From positions 834,902-898,901 of the forward strand of contig JANVCC010000021.1 of the NCBI GenBank assembly GCA_025345505.1: a DNA stretch of 64,000 nt. The letters run 5' to 3'. Position numbers and translations under genes: made by a program. Source of the stretch: Todiramphus chloris collaris (taxonomy: Eukaryota; Chordata; Aves; Coraciiformes; Alcedinidae). Every line of letters starts with the position of its first letter. Positions within the stretch are counted from its first letter, which is position 1. This document shows, in pieces, positions 50,038 to 60,655 of the stretch. The notes under the pieces are model-generated. The model did not search any database, was not told the DNA's origin, and worked only from the letters and a program-made list of their open reading frames with translations.

Positions 50038-50326
50038 TGGCACAGGCAGGGGCTGCTCCCAGCAGGGAGAACACCCCATGGGCACAGTCGGGACCCAGGG
50101 GTGGGGTGCAGACCAAGGCCACTGCTGGATTGGATTCCATACTGCATTTGTAAATATTCCATTTTTATTATTATTTCCATTGCTGTTAAATTTGTCCCAG
50201 TTCCCTTCTCTAATGGCTGAGTCTCTCTCCCTTATTCCCTTTCTCTTCCCCTCTGGGGAGGGAGGGGGGGTAACAGAGAGCGGCTGTTACAGGTGTAATG
50301 GGCTGCCCTGACCCTAAACTGTGACA
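50038..50326 (-). mobile_element. LTR of endogenous retrovirus family 1, shortened copy
   Basis: On the minus strand it begins TGTCACAGTTTAGGGTCAGG and follows the full-length LTR at 4080-4853 closely before ending early near 50038. It is a broken solo LTR with no internal retroviral sequence. It is the third member of the family in this window and confirms the TGTCA start. Confidence 0.82.
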
Positions 50327-51540
50327 TTTCTGTTTCATTTTTGTGAAGGATAGATGTTTCTGGGAGGATTCCTAGAGAAAATCTCTCAGGAAAAAAGAAC
50401 AAACTTAAGATACACCTGAAACTGAAAGTTGTTATTATTATTATTATTGTCATTTAACTAAAAATTAGAAAGTTAAAGTGGCCTATGTCCTTTTAAGTTA
50501 CCTATGTCTGTCATCTAATGATCACCTCACCACTTGGACATCTGCTGTATTTTAAGGAACAGTGTAGAAGGTTGTTCGGTCTCTCGGTGGAAAACTAAAT
50601 TTGCAGTTCTAAGTAGATTCCAAAAGCCCAACTGTCTGATGCTCAACCTTTTGGTAACATTTGCTGTGTCTACCTGCAAAGCTGAGAATGGCATGGTAGG
50701 TTACTGCAGGTATACAATTGTGTGAGCACGCAAGGAGAGCTCTTGCAGTTACATCCCCTTTTCAGGGGGCTTGAGGAATAATAATGAAGAAATCTCATCT
50801 AAACCAAAGAATTCTACTTTTTCTCAATGGGCTATTTAATTGGAGTTGAAAAAATGATAGATTCCTTAAGGAGAGAACCTGACAATTCTTATCCTGAGAT
50901 AAGATGATGCTGGGCATCACTTCTCAGAAAGCAGGAGTTCACTGAGATTTCTCAGTCTGGGCTAAAATAACTGGCAATCAACACCTGCCAGGAGAAATTT
51001 ATCCTGGATAGAAACTAACAGAAAGGATGTGTGCATGATTTGGTTTTTTTTTTTATCTCCTGCATAGAAGAAATGGGTTTTGTGTGTAGACTTACTTAAC
51101 ACGTTTAGCCTGCTGTGACAGAGGGAGTGTCAATGGTGCAACCAAACCCAGAAAATAAACTCAATGAACTGAAAAAACCAAACCCATTAATTGCATGACA
51201 TCAAAAAAAAAATGTTTTGATCCTTTGGAGTTTAAAAGTGGCTGACCTTAATCATTTTAACAAAGCAACTTAGAAAGGGAAGTCATAACACAGGTTTAAA
51301 GAAGAAAAAAAAATATCAGTGGGCTATTTAGGATCATCTGGGCCCTGTTAAGACTCATGAACCATCCGTGGTACCTCATGAAGTATTCCTCTATGTGTGA
51401 GAGAGGAGGGACAATATTACATAATTTTAGAAATGCTTCAATTGCTTCTTACTAAGAGGAAAAAAAGAAAAAGAAATTCCAAGATTTCTGCTGTTGGCAA
51501 AAAGAGGGGGTGGCAGGTAGATCTCATACCAGAGTGACTT
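50327..51540. other. single-copy AT-rich DNA, nothing recognised
   Basis: Short ATT and A/T runs (50430, 51045, 51206). No mobile element, exon or RNA gene is recognised. Confidence 0.45.
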
Positions 51541-51842
51541 ACCAGGGAGGCTTAGATTAGACGTTGGGAAGAATTTCTTTACTGAAAGAGTAGTCAGGTG
51601 CTGGAACAGTCTGCCCTGGGAGGTAGCGGTCACCATCTCTGGAGGTGTTAAAAAAATGTGTAGTGAGGCACTTCAGGACATGCTCTAGTGCGATGGTAAG
51701 GTGTCTTCTTTTGTGGTTTTGATTACTTGTTTTTTTGGGGAATTTGTGTGGGTTTTGTTTGTTTGTTTGTTTTATTTTTGCAGTTGCACATGGTGATCTT
51801 AGATCTCTTCTCCAACTATGACAATTCTGTGATTCTGTGAAA
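51541..51842 (+). mobile_element. CR1 LINE 3' fragment with TTTG expansion
   Basis: AGACGTTGGGAAGAATTTC, GGTGCTGGAACAGTCTGCCC and CACTTCAGGACATGCTC are CR1 3' sequence of the 1068/21841 subfamily. A T/G-rich stretch with (TTTG)n (51753-51773) interrupts it before GATCTTAGATCTCTTCTCC and the tail AATTCTGTGATTCTGTGA (51823-51840). Confidence 0.88.
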
Positions 51843-53618
51843 GACAACATATATTCCTGTCTTATTCATCTTTGGGAAATACAGAATTGCCTTGTTTCCC
51901 TTTGAAGATTAAGTCACTCATGCTGCAGATGGTCATGATAAACCACTTCTGTCCATCCACATGAAGGTTACCACGTTCTTAGACTAACGGAAGTTAGAGA
52001 ACAAATGCCTTCTTTATAAATCCTTGTATGACTGATTTATTTTAAAGAACGAAGGGACATTTATATGTAGCTTACAGCACCTGTTTTGTTGGTGGAAGGA
52101 TAAATATTGTAATCAGCATTTCACACTAATGATTCTTCCCAAGAAGACACTCATCTCCATCACTAATGAGCTAGAAAGCGAAACTGCCTCAAGCTTCAAT
52201 TGACTGGCAAGCTCAGTGACTCGGTCAAGAGCAAAGCGAGGTGAAAAATTATGGGAGAACAAAAAGCAGGCATTATTCTTGGGTTTATTTGAATGCTCTG
52301 AATTTGCTTTGAAGTCAAACACCTGCAGGAAAGGTTTGTTCTTTTCGGGAGTTTGTGCTCAGCTTAATCACCTGGGGACTTCAACAGCTGCACAGGTTTC
52401 AGTAGCAACCGTGGAATAAAGTTTCCTTTTCATTGGGTTCAGTAATAGATAGCAATGGGACTGAGAAGAATGGCATGTATTTCTGTTGGCACCAGACAGG
52501 GCTTGCTTGGACCCCAGCCCTAGCAGAACTACTTGCCAGGCAGTGGGCAGGAGCCTGATCCCTCTGGAAACCTCAGTGCTCTGTGCCCTTGAACAGGGAA
52601 ATCCTGCTCTGGGAACAGCTTTTTGCATTTCTTTTTTTCTTGCCCAGTCCTCAATGGAAAATCTATTGTGAATATCAATGGCAGTGACAACAATAATCAT
52701 AATAAGGAGTAGGAAAAAAACCCCAACCATACGTTTTTTACTATTGTTTTTATTGAGTCATGATTCTGTTGAATCATACTCATAAACATAGCATGTATGG
52801 ACCATTTTGAACAGTTAATTAATTAACTGATTAATACCTCTGAAGGCTCCTGCCATTGTCATCACATTTTTAGGAGCTATTTGTTCAAACTCTTTTTGGA
52901 ACACATGAATCGCCTGTAGAATTCAAACTGCGCTTTGTAGTATATCTATTATTTGTTCTTAAATGTCAAGAGAGGCTTTCCTGGAAGCTTGATTGTGTTC
53001 TTCCAGCCTCTGGTAAAAGATTAGTCTGTTATAAGCTTAGACTGTTATCACTAAAGGAGATTATGTTGTGGAAATTTCAGCATCTGACCACATGCTGTTT
53101 ATTAATGATTTCTACCACTTCAATATTACATGCTTAGATGGTGAATTGCAGCAAATAAAATGCTTCTCGTGCATGTTCTGGGTAAGCAGAATTTAGATTA
53201 GAAACAAACTTGGAACAGAGCATTTCTGGTGAATACTGACGACGATTTGCAACAGGAGATCTGTCTTTCTATTGCTGCTTTTCAAGCACTTTTATTATCA
53301 TTTCCATTTTTTTGGAATTAAGAACTTGACTGGAGCTAGACTTATGTGTTGCAGCACTAAGTAATAAATCTGATGCAAATATTGCTCACTCACTCCGACG
53401 GCAACGATAAACACTATTCACTCAAGAGCTGCACTTAGCAAACTCTATGAAATATTGCAGATCCAACTCCACCAGAGTAAAAGGAACCACAATAACTTCT
53501 ACGATTGTAATTGTTCTCACTAAACAAAAACTTGGTATTTTTCGTGTATGTGAAAGCAGCAGGATGCCAGACATATTGCTGCTGGCAAAAGATGATTTGT
53601 ATTAGTGAATTTTTACAT
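51843..53618. other. single-copy DNA, nothing recognised
   Basis: A minus-strand 120-codon open frame (52368-52730) starts with a hydrophobic stretch. It lacks a known family, and its hydrophobicity comes from an AT-rich run. No mobile element is recognised. Confidence 0.45.
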
Positions 53619-53930
53619 CATAGAATCAGAGAATGGGGTGGGTTGGAAGGTACCTTTAAGATCATCCCGTTCCAACCCCCCTGCCATGGGCAGGGACACC
53701 TCCCACTAGAGCAGGTTGCTCAGAACCCCATCCAACCTGCATTTGAACACATCCAAGGATGGAGCATCCACAGCTTCCCTCAGCAACCTGTGCCAGTGTC
53801 TCACCACCCTCAGAATGAAGAATTTCCTTATTTGCAATCTAAATCTCCCCTGTTTCAGTTTCAAACCGTCACCCCTCGTCCTATCACTACAGGCCTTTGT
53901 ATAAAGTCCCTCCCTGTCTTTGATATTTGA
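53619..53930 (-). mobile_element. CR1 LINE 3' fragment
   Basis: The tail is ATCATAGAATCAGAGAATGG (53620-53639), then GGGACACCTCCCACTAGAGC. On the minus strand the ORF2 C-terminus is detectable up to a 'KDREGLYTKACSDRT'-like block near 53900, with frame breaks. Subfamily of 11683 and 24599. Confidence 0.9.
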
Positions 53931-54589
53931 GGGTATATTGGAGGGAATGCCACGATAGGATTGGTTGTATCTCTCACAAACAGTAGAATTTAATAATTTT
54001 AAACCATTAGATGCGCATTATGAGATATAATGGTGTAGTATGGAATATAATATGAGCATTAACAACTCACTGTGGACAAGAATTTTATAGGTGTATGTGC
54101 TGTGTACTAAATACATTAATTTTGAATTTGCTTTCAGAAGCAAATCAGAAGCAATACAGCTGCCTGGAATTAATCAGTATTTCCCACAGAATAACTAAAA
54201 GGAGAATTTAGAACAAATCTGGGGCAAAATAATGACCATGGCTTTTTCTTTTTTATGTTTTTTATTATTATTATTTTTATTTCTCCCTTTATAATGTCTT
54301 TACTACCCTTTGTTGTTGTAACACATCTTATGCTATAGATGCATGATGAAAATACTGAAAATCTCTCTTTTATCTTATGTCATAAATTCCAGTGGATATA
54401 AAATCACAGATTATTTTCTGTGAATCAAAGGAGCATTTAGCAGTGCATGGATGTTCTTACCATTTCCTTCACCCCATGGAATGTTGTTGGGGTTTTTTTT
54501 CAGATATGTAAAGAATATATATATATATATATTTGTTTGTTTGTTTGTTTCCTCCGTAAAGACAAGGAAGAATAAGAAATGATGTGGGT
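53931..54589. other. single-copy AT-rich DNA with a compound microsatellite
   Basis: (AT)9 followed directly by (TTTG)5 at 54515-54551. Nothing else is recognised. Confidence 0.55.
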
Positions 54590-54925
54590 GATCAATGCTT
54601 ATAAATCCCTAAAACTCAGGTGTCAAGGGGATGGGACCAGGCTCTTTTCAGTGGTGCCTAGGACAAGGGACAATAGGCACAAACCAGAACACATAAAGTA
54701 ATTCCATCTGAACATGAGGACAATTTTCTTTACTTTGAGGGTGACAGAGCCCTGGAATAGGCTGCCCAGAGAGGTTGTGAAGTCTCCTCTGGAGATATTA
54801 CAAACCTGCCTGGACACATTCCAGTGCAATCTGCTCTAGGTGAACCTAATTTATCAGGGGGGGTTAAACTAGATGATCTCCAGAGGTCCTTTCCAGCTTC
54901 TTCCATTCTGTGATTCTGTGATATT
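54590..54925 (+). mobile_element. CR1 LINE 3' fragment
   Basis: Begins in the ORF2 C-terminus (INAYKSLKLRCQGDGTRLFS-like reading, about 54590-54650). It continues through GACAGAGCCCTGGAATAGGC and AGATGATCTCCAGAGGTCC to the tail CCATTCTGTGATTCTGTGAT. Subfamily of 5761 and 56281. Confidence 0.9.
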
Positions 54926-55359
54926 CTTTGTAGCTTGGGGGAATTCTAGAGCATTAACAGTATTAATGGCTCCACATCAGTAAGAGCTCAGTGTCAGTTA
55001 TAGATAGTTAAAGCCACTAGGCATCATTAGGTCCTCTAGTCTGACTTCTGAATTACAGAGACACTACAGTTGATCCATTTCCCTCTGTTCTGACGTGAAC
55101 AGCTCATATTTAGTTAAACAGAAGTATCATCAAGCCTTGATGTGAAGACTTCAGAAGATAAAGACATTGGTACCTCTCAGTCTTTTCTCACAGTGGTTAA
55201 TCATACTCGTGACATATCTTAAACTTGAAATTCTACATATTTACACAATTTTCATTAGGCTTTTAAATTTTTACTTCTCTTGGTCCTTCATGCCCTGCAA
55301 TGTACCAACACACCAAGAGAAGGCTTTCCCTTCTGGGATAGGGACTAAGCGACAACTAT
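54926..55359. other. single-copy DNA, nothing recognised
   Basis: No repeat family or exon is recognised. Confidence 0.4.
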
Positions 55360-55455
55360 CCCATCTGCTCTAGGTGACACTGATTGGGCAGGGGGTGTGA
55401 TGATCTCCAGATCCATGTCCCTCACAACCACAGGCATCCTCTGGTTCTATGAATA
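55360..55455 (+). mobile_element. CR1 LINE 3' terminus only
   Basis: TGCTCTAGGTGACACTGATT, GGGCAGGGGGTGTGATGATC and CTGGTTCTATGA match the last 90 bp of the 54590 subfamily with considerable decay. Confidence 0.7.
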
Positions 55456-56280
55456 CTTTCATGTGGTAGGGACTGGGCAAAATTTTCAGGAGCACAAAGT
55501 AAAATCTTTTCCTCTCAGTCACACCGATCCACAATCTGATCTGTGAGTCTTTCTTATGATGAAGGTGAATATTTTAAGAGACAGAAAGCCTATGGGTCAA
55601 AAGCTTAGAACAGTGAGACAGCTATATGGCTAGATAGAGATTATTTGCCCCTCTATTTGACATTCATCTGCAAGGGAGAAGCTTAGCCTTGGCTGCAGGT
55701 TTGCTGAGCACACTGCTATGAGACAGGCAGGGGTAACGCTGGCTCTCGAAATGAGGATGTGAATGTGAAGCCACTTTTCAGATGCTACCTAAATGTGAAG
55801 GCTTGGCTCCCTAAATGTAGCTGCTGAGTGCTGGCAATCTCACTGTGTGAGATTTTGGAAAATAAGGCATTCTCAAACTATTATAACACTGACATGTAAT
55901 TTCCTTTTTCCTAAGCAGAAATCCAAAAGGTCAATAGCAATATTTTTTTTTCTATGGAAGTTTACATAAGGCTGGGGAATGGAGAAATAAGTAACACTAA
56001 AAGGACAAAAGAATTAACATTTCATCTTTGGTTGAGCTGTGAAATCTCTCTTTCGCTCCAAAACCAAAAACTAAATACGTATAACAATATAAACCAGTCC
56101 AAATTGAAATAAATCAAATTTGTGTTCTTCTACATATTGATGAATACAGACAGAAGGAATCTATTTTTCTTTGTTAATAGAGTCACAGATAATTCTAATG
56201 CTTAGCAGATTACTACTCACATAGTAAGTCAGCAAAGACAAATATGCAGAATATGGTGAAGTATTAGTTTCTACTTATTC
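55456..56280. other. single-copy AT-rich DNA, nothing recognised
   Basis: No repeat family or exon is recognised. Confidence 0.4.
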
Positions 56281-56756
56281 ACAGAATCAGAGAATGTTAG
56301 GGGTTGGAAGGAACCTCTGGAGATCATGGAGTCCAACCCCCCTGCCAGAACAGGGTCACCCAGGGTGGCCCACACAGGAACAGAGCCAGGGGGGGCTGGA
56401 AAGTCTCCAGAGAAGGAGACTCCACCACCTCTCTGGGCAGCCTGGGCCAGGCTCCATCACCTACACAGGAAAGGAGTTTTTTTGTCCTGTTGAGGTGGAA
56501 CTTCCTGTGTTCTATTTACCCATTATTCCTTGCCCTAGCCCAGGGCACCATGGAAAAGAGACTGGCCTCTTCCACTTGACACCCACCCCTCAGATATTTA
56601 CAGAGGTTAATAAGATCCCCTCTTAGCCTTCTCTTCTCAAGAGTAAACAGCTCCAGTTCTCTCAGACTTTCTTCACAGGAATGGTGCTCAAGTCCCTTTG
56701 TCACCCCCGTAGCCTCTGTTGAACTCTCTCCAGTAGCTTCTTTCAGGGACATTGGT
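56281..56756 (-). mobile_element. CR1 LINE 3' fragment
   Basis: The tail is CACAGAATCAGAGAATG (56281-56297), then TTAGGGGTTGGAAGGAACC. The minus strand reads [32 protein letters not shown] and [20 protein letters not shown]. It ends near 56756 in the ORF2 'LERVQRRA' region. Confidence 0.93.
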
Positions 56757-57187
56757 CACACTCTTTGTAAGCTTATTTCATGGACTCATTTGTCATGAAA
56801 AATTAAAAACTGACCAAAATTTAAGTAAGAAGTATAGCAAGGAAGAGTAGGTTTTGTAGGAATTAGCTTGGCATACACAGTGTTTTCAAAATCAATTCTA
56901 TTCAAAATTGGTGTCCAAGGATATGTTTTCCCACAGGAGAAACTGAGCAGGAAAACACTGTCATTTACAACTCACTGACATTTGCCCTGTGTCACCAATA
57001 TGCTGTAGGGTTCAACACACATAGCTACATATATCCATCATAATCCACATTTGAGATCCTCTGATACGCGGTGTAGAGAAATTAGAGATGTGAGTATGAG
57101 TTTAAAGGTTCACCCTTGGGCATTACAGGCTTTCCTCCCTGTCTGATATGGAAGCCTAGGCTGACGAGCTCAGATGCAGATACACAC
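56757..57187. other. single-copy DNA, nothing recognised
   Basis: No repeat family or exon is recognised before the LTR candidate. Confidence 0.4.
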
Positions 57188-57831
57188 TGTGGCAGATGCA
57201 TCTGCACTGAGAAGACCTGACCATGGCCAAGGGTTACCAAAAACCTGACAATGACCTGGGTTTGCCAAAGACTCGATAAAGATCAGGGCTTCCTGGCCAT
57301 TAAAACTTGATTACTTTGTTTCATGACCTTAGCCTGTATTCGTGCCCTTGCCCCCTTAGAATGAGTGCAGTTCAGCCTTGACTAGGATATAAGTGGAGCT
57401 CTCATGGACAGCCTGTTTGAGTTGGTCCTTCTCAGAGCAGTGGGTCTGAAGTCAAGGACTCTCCCTTTGGATTGTAATTCTGCCCAAGGAATGTGATGGA
57501 GAGAGCTCTCACCCCCACTTTGGTAAGTGAATACTCCTCTGGCTACATATATACCCTTGAGTGAGCCCCCTCCCCTTTTGGGTGAGTGATGCCCTTTTTT
57601 GGGTACCCTCGAGTGGGAGGTTTTCCCTTTTATGAATGAGCTTGTATATATTTTGGGTCATCTTTCAATAAGAGTATTCTCAAAAATTAGGAATTATTGT
57701 GTCACATTATATTCCCATCTGACATCCAAACTTGTAATTTACTTCGGTCTGTCAAAGTGCTGGGCAATTTTGGTTGGAATAATTCCACATTTTGGGTAGC
57801 TACTGCTGTCTGTTTTGTGGGTGCCTCCACA
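57188..57831 (+). mobile_element. candidate solo LTR, family 2
   Basis: About 644 bp bounded by inverted ends TGTGG...CCACA. Inside, in the expected order, are a TATA-like GATATAAG near 57388 and an AATAAG polyadenylation-like word near 57668, followed by a T-rich 3' part. It is unlike family 1. No clear target duplication and no retroviral internal sequence are seen. Class and exact ends are uncertain, and the right end also lies in a small hairpin (TTTTGTGG/CCACAAAA). Confidence 0.5.
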
Positions 57832-59833
57832 AAACCCACCCAAGCTGATTCCCAGACAAAGTTTCACCGCTCCAATATCCTTTCAGAATTTCATCTGTTA
57901 GGATAAAACTAGTATTTTCATCCAATTATGCAAGCTGGCTAGAATAATTAAATACAATATTTAAGAGGTGACAAAATGGAATTCAATTGTTAATTACATA
58001 ACTATATGCATCTCAACAAATGGTTGATTCCCATGAATTTACCTACTTCAGCTCTGTAAGAACATAAATTTTGGCATACGATGCTAACGTACCAGCTTCT
58101 AGGATAAAATTCTATTGTTCATTTTCAATTTGTTCTGATGGATCAAAAAAAACCCTATAGATTGCAGAAGTATGTTATCTATATTTCCATACAACTGGTG
58201 ATATAATATCATAATGTCCCATAACATCACATAACGTAACATAACATAACATAACATAACATAACATAACATAACATAACATAAGCTAACTCTTAGTGAA
58301 ATCCCAAAGGACTTCTAGCCTATCCAACTTGTGGTTTATTTAACTCCAAATTTTGAACTGTGAGGGAAGAAAAAATATTAAACTGCAGTTGGAAACCCAG
58401 GTAACAGCCTTCTTGAAATGTCACGGCTTGGGACCAGGATGACAAATTCTCTTAGGATTTGAAATCTGCCTTGTAAGCTAAAAGATGGAGTAACACATTC
58501 TGTGGCACTTCAGGTATATAACAGAAAAAAAAAAAAGTGCATGTATTAGTTCAAACATATAACAAAGGTAAGAAAATTATTAGGAAAAAATACAAGTTGA
58601 AATGTACACCCTAATTGGTCTGAGGCTTTTCAGAGTGTCTAAGATGGTTTCTACCTTATCAAAGAACACCTCCACAATACATGAAAATTGTCTTCCTAGT
58701 GTGATTGCCCCACTTACAATAATTCTCTAATCAAAGAATGCTGCAAAGCAGTCTAAAAGAACGAATGAAGAGTTGTATGATTCTCAAAATTCATGGAGAT
58801 AATGATGGCCCGTATTTTCTTTATGCAGCACTCTCTCCCCCCATGCTGTGCAGCTTGCTTGGGAGGGAGTCAAGCTATAGATGACTGAACCATGACTCAT
58901 GGACTCCAGCTCACTCATATTAAAGTTTGGGGAGGGGGGGGGTGGCAGGGACACACAATACAGATCCCGAAACCTGAAGGGCTAAATACAAAATAGCATT
59001 CGGGTCACTGCCAGTGCTTGTCGTGGAAAGTTTTAGGAAGACACTAGACCCATATATCACACCAAAAGACAGGAAAAATCACTGTTATCCAGCTGAGCTA
59101 AGTTATTTCAAGTGATTCTTGTAAATGAAATGAGGGAAGGGGAAATGGGAACCATGAGCACATAACCAATGCTTGGATAACTCTTTCGCATGCACACTGT
59201 TGCCAAAGTGATAAATCGGGGTAGCGAGCAGTTGAGCAGTCAGCAGCTGAGACAAAGACAGTCTGTCCTCTAACAGAAAAGCTCCACTGGATACATATAC
59301 TACTGTGAAGAACGAAGCAGTGATTTGTAGTCCTCATAAACAAGATTTCATCAGATATCCTTGGGCTTTCAGGTACCTGCTGTACATCAGGGCTCCTGCA
59401 GATTTTGCTTCCTTAAATTCAAAGGATTAAGAAGTCCACAGTGGCCCACAGGCTCTTCGTCCTGCTAAATGCTTAAAAACTTTCCTGTTCTTTCTTTGAG
59501 CCTGGTAACGCCTGTTTGAACCTCAGTAGCTGCTTTTCCTGCTTCACCTCCATTCATCTTCTTCTCTTCAGCTTTCAGCTGCACACTGGCAAATACCACT
59601 TTCCAAGTTCAGCCATCGTTAAACATGGTAATTGTTCTTAATGCCAACTACTGTTAAACAGTTACAAAACCTTCCTCAAGTGGAGGCAGAAATCTTAGGT
59701 GAAGAATTAATGTTCATCAGTAGTGCAGCCTGAGCTCTCTGATGTGCTCTTCTAGGTGACAGCAGTCACTGTGGACTCTAGGTAATGAGAAGACCCCTTG
59801 GACTCGTTGAGCCTGCAGCACAATTAGTGGGTA
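57832..59833. other. single-copy AT-rich DNA with a pentamer microsatellite
   Basis: No gene or mobile element is recognised. It has the ATAAC repeat listed next and a short G-run cluster at about 58927-58950 on the plus strand. Confidence 0.45.
58221..58285. repeat. (ATAAC)13 microsatellite
   Basis: Thirteen 5-bp units, the last ones perfect and the first and final ones with substitutions (ATCAC, GTAAC, ATAAG). Confidence 0.95.
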
Positions 59834-60655
59834 TCACAGAATCACAGAATGTTAGGGCCTGGAAGGGACCTTCAAATATCACCTAGTCCAACCCCCCTGC
59901 CACAACAGAAACACCTAGATTGGATCACACAGGAACAGACCCAGGTGGGTTTTGAATGTCTCCAGAGAAGGAGACTCCCACAGCCTCCCTGGGCAGCCTG
60001 CTCCAGTTCTGTCACCTTCATTGTGAAAAAGTTTCTCCACCCATTTACATGGAACCTCCTGTGTTCCAGCTTGCACCCATTTGCCCTTGTCCTGTCATTG
60101 AAGGTCACTAAGCAGAGCCTGGCTCCAGCCTTCTGGCACTCATCCTGTACATCTTTATGAACATGAATGAGGTCACCCCTCAGTCTCCTCCAAGCTCAAG
60201 AGCCCCAGCTCCCTCAGCCTTCCCTCAGCAGGGAGATGTTCCACTCCCTCCATCATCTCTGTGGCTCTGCACTGGACTCTTTCCAACAGGTCCCTGTTCT
60301 TCTTGAACTGAGGGTCCCAAAACTGGACACATCATTTCAGATGTGTCCTCAGCAGGGCAGAGCAGAGGGGGAGGAGAACCTTTCTCAACCTACTATCTAC
60401 ACCCCTTGTGATACTCCCCAGGATGCCATTGGCCTTCCTGGCCACAAGGGCCCATTGCTGTTTCATGGTCATCCTGCTGTCCACCAGGACCCCGAGGTCC
60501 CTTTCCCCTACGCTGCTCTCCAACAGGTCAGTCCCCAGCCTATACTGGTACCTGGGGCTGTTCTTTCCCAGATGCCAGACTCTACACTTGCCCTTGTTAT
60601 AGTTCATTAAATTTCTCCCCTCCCAACTCTCCAGCCTGTCTGGATCAAGTACGTG
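59834..60655 (-). mobile_element. CR1 LINE, RT thumb to 3' end
   Basis: The tail ATCACAGAATCACAGAATG is at 59834-59852. The minus strand reads FFTMKVTELEQAAQGG, FNDRTRANGCKLEHRRFHVN and, in a 114-codon frame (60332-60676), NLMNYNKGKCRVWHLGKNSP, QYRLGTDLLESSVGERDLGV and QWALVARKANGILGSI. It is one of the longest CR1 copies here. It pairs with 37424-38090 at about 85% identity by eye. Confidence 0.95.

Noticed and set aside
52368-52730. Minus-strand frame with a membrane-like N-terminus
   Set aside because: The hydrophobic start comes from an AT-rich ATT/GTT run. There is no start context, family or splice support.
58221-58285. Regular short repeats considered as a CRISPR-like array
   Set aside because: They are contiguous 5-bp units without spacers in avian nuclear DNA, so an ordinary microsatellite.
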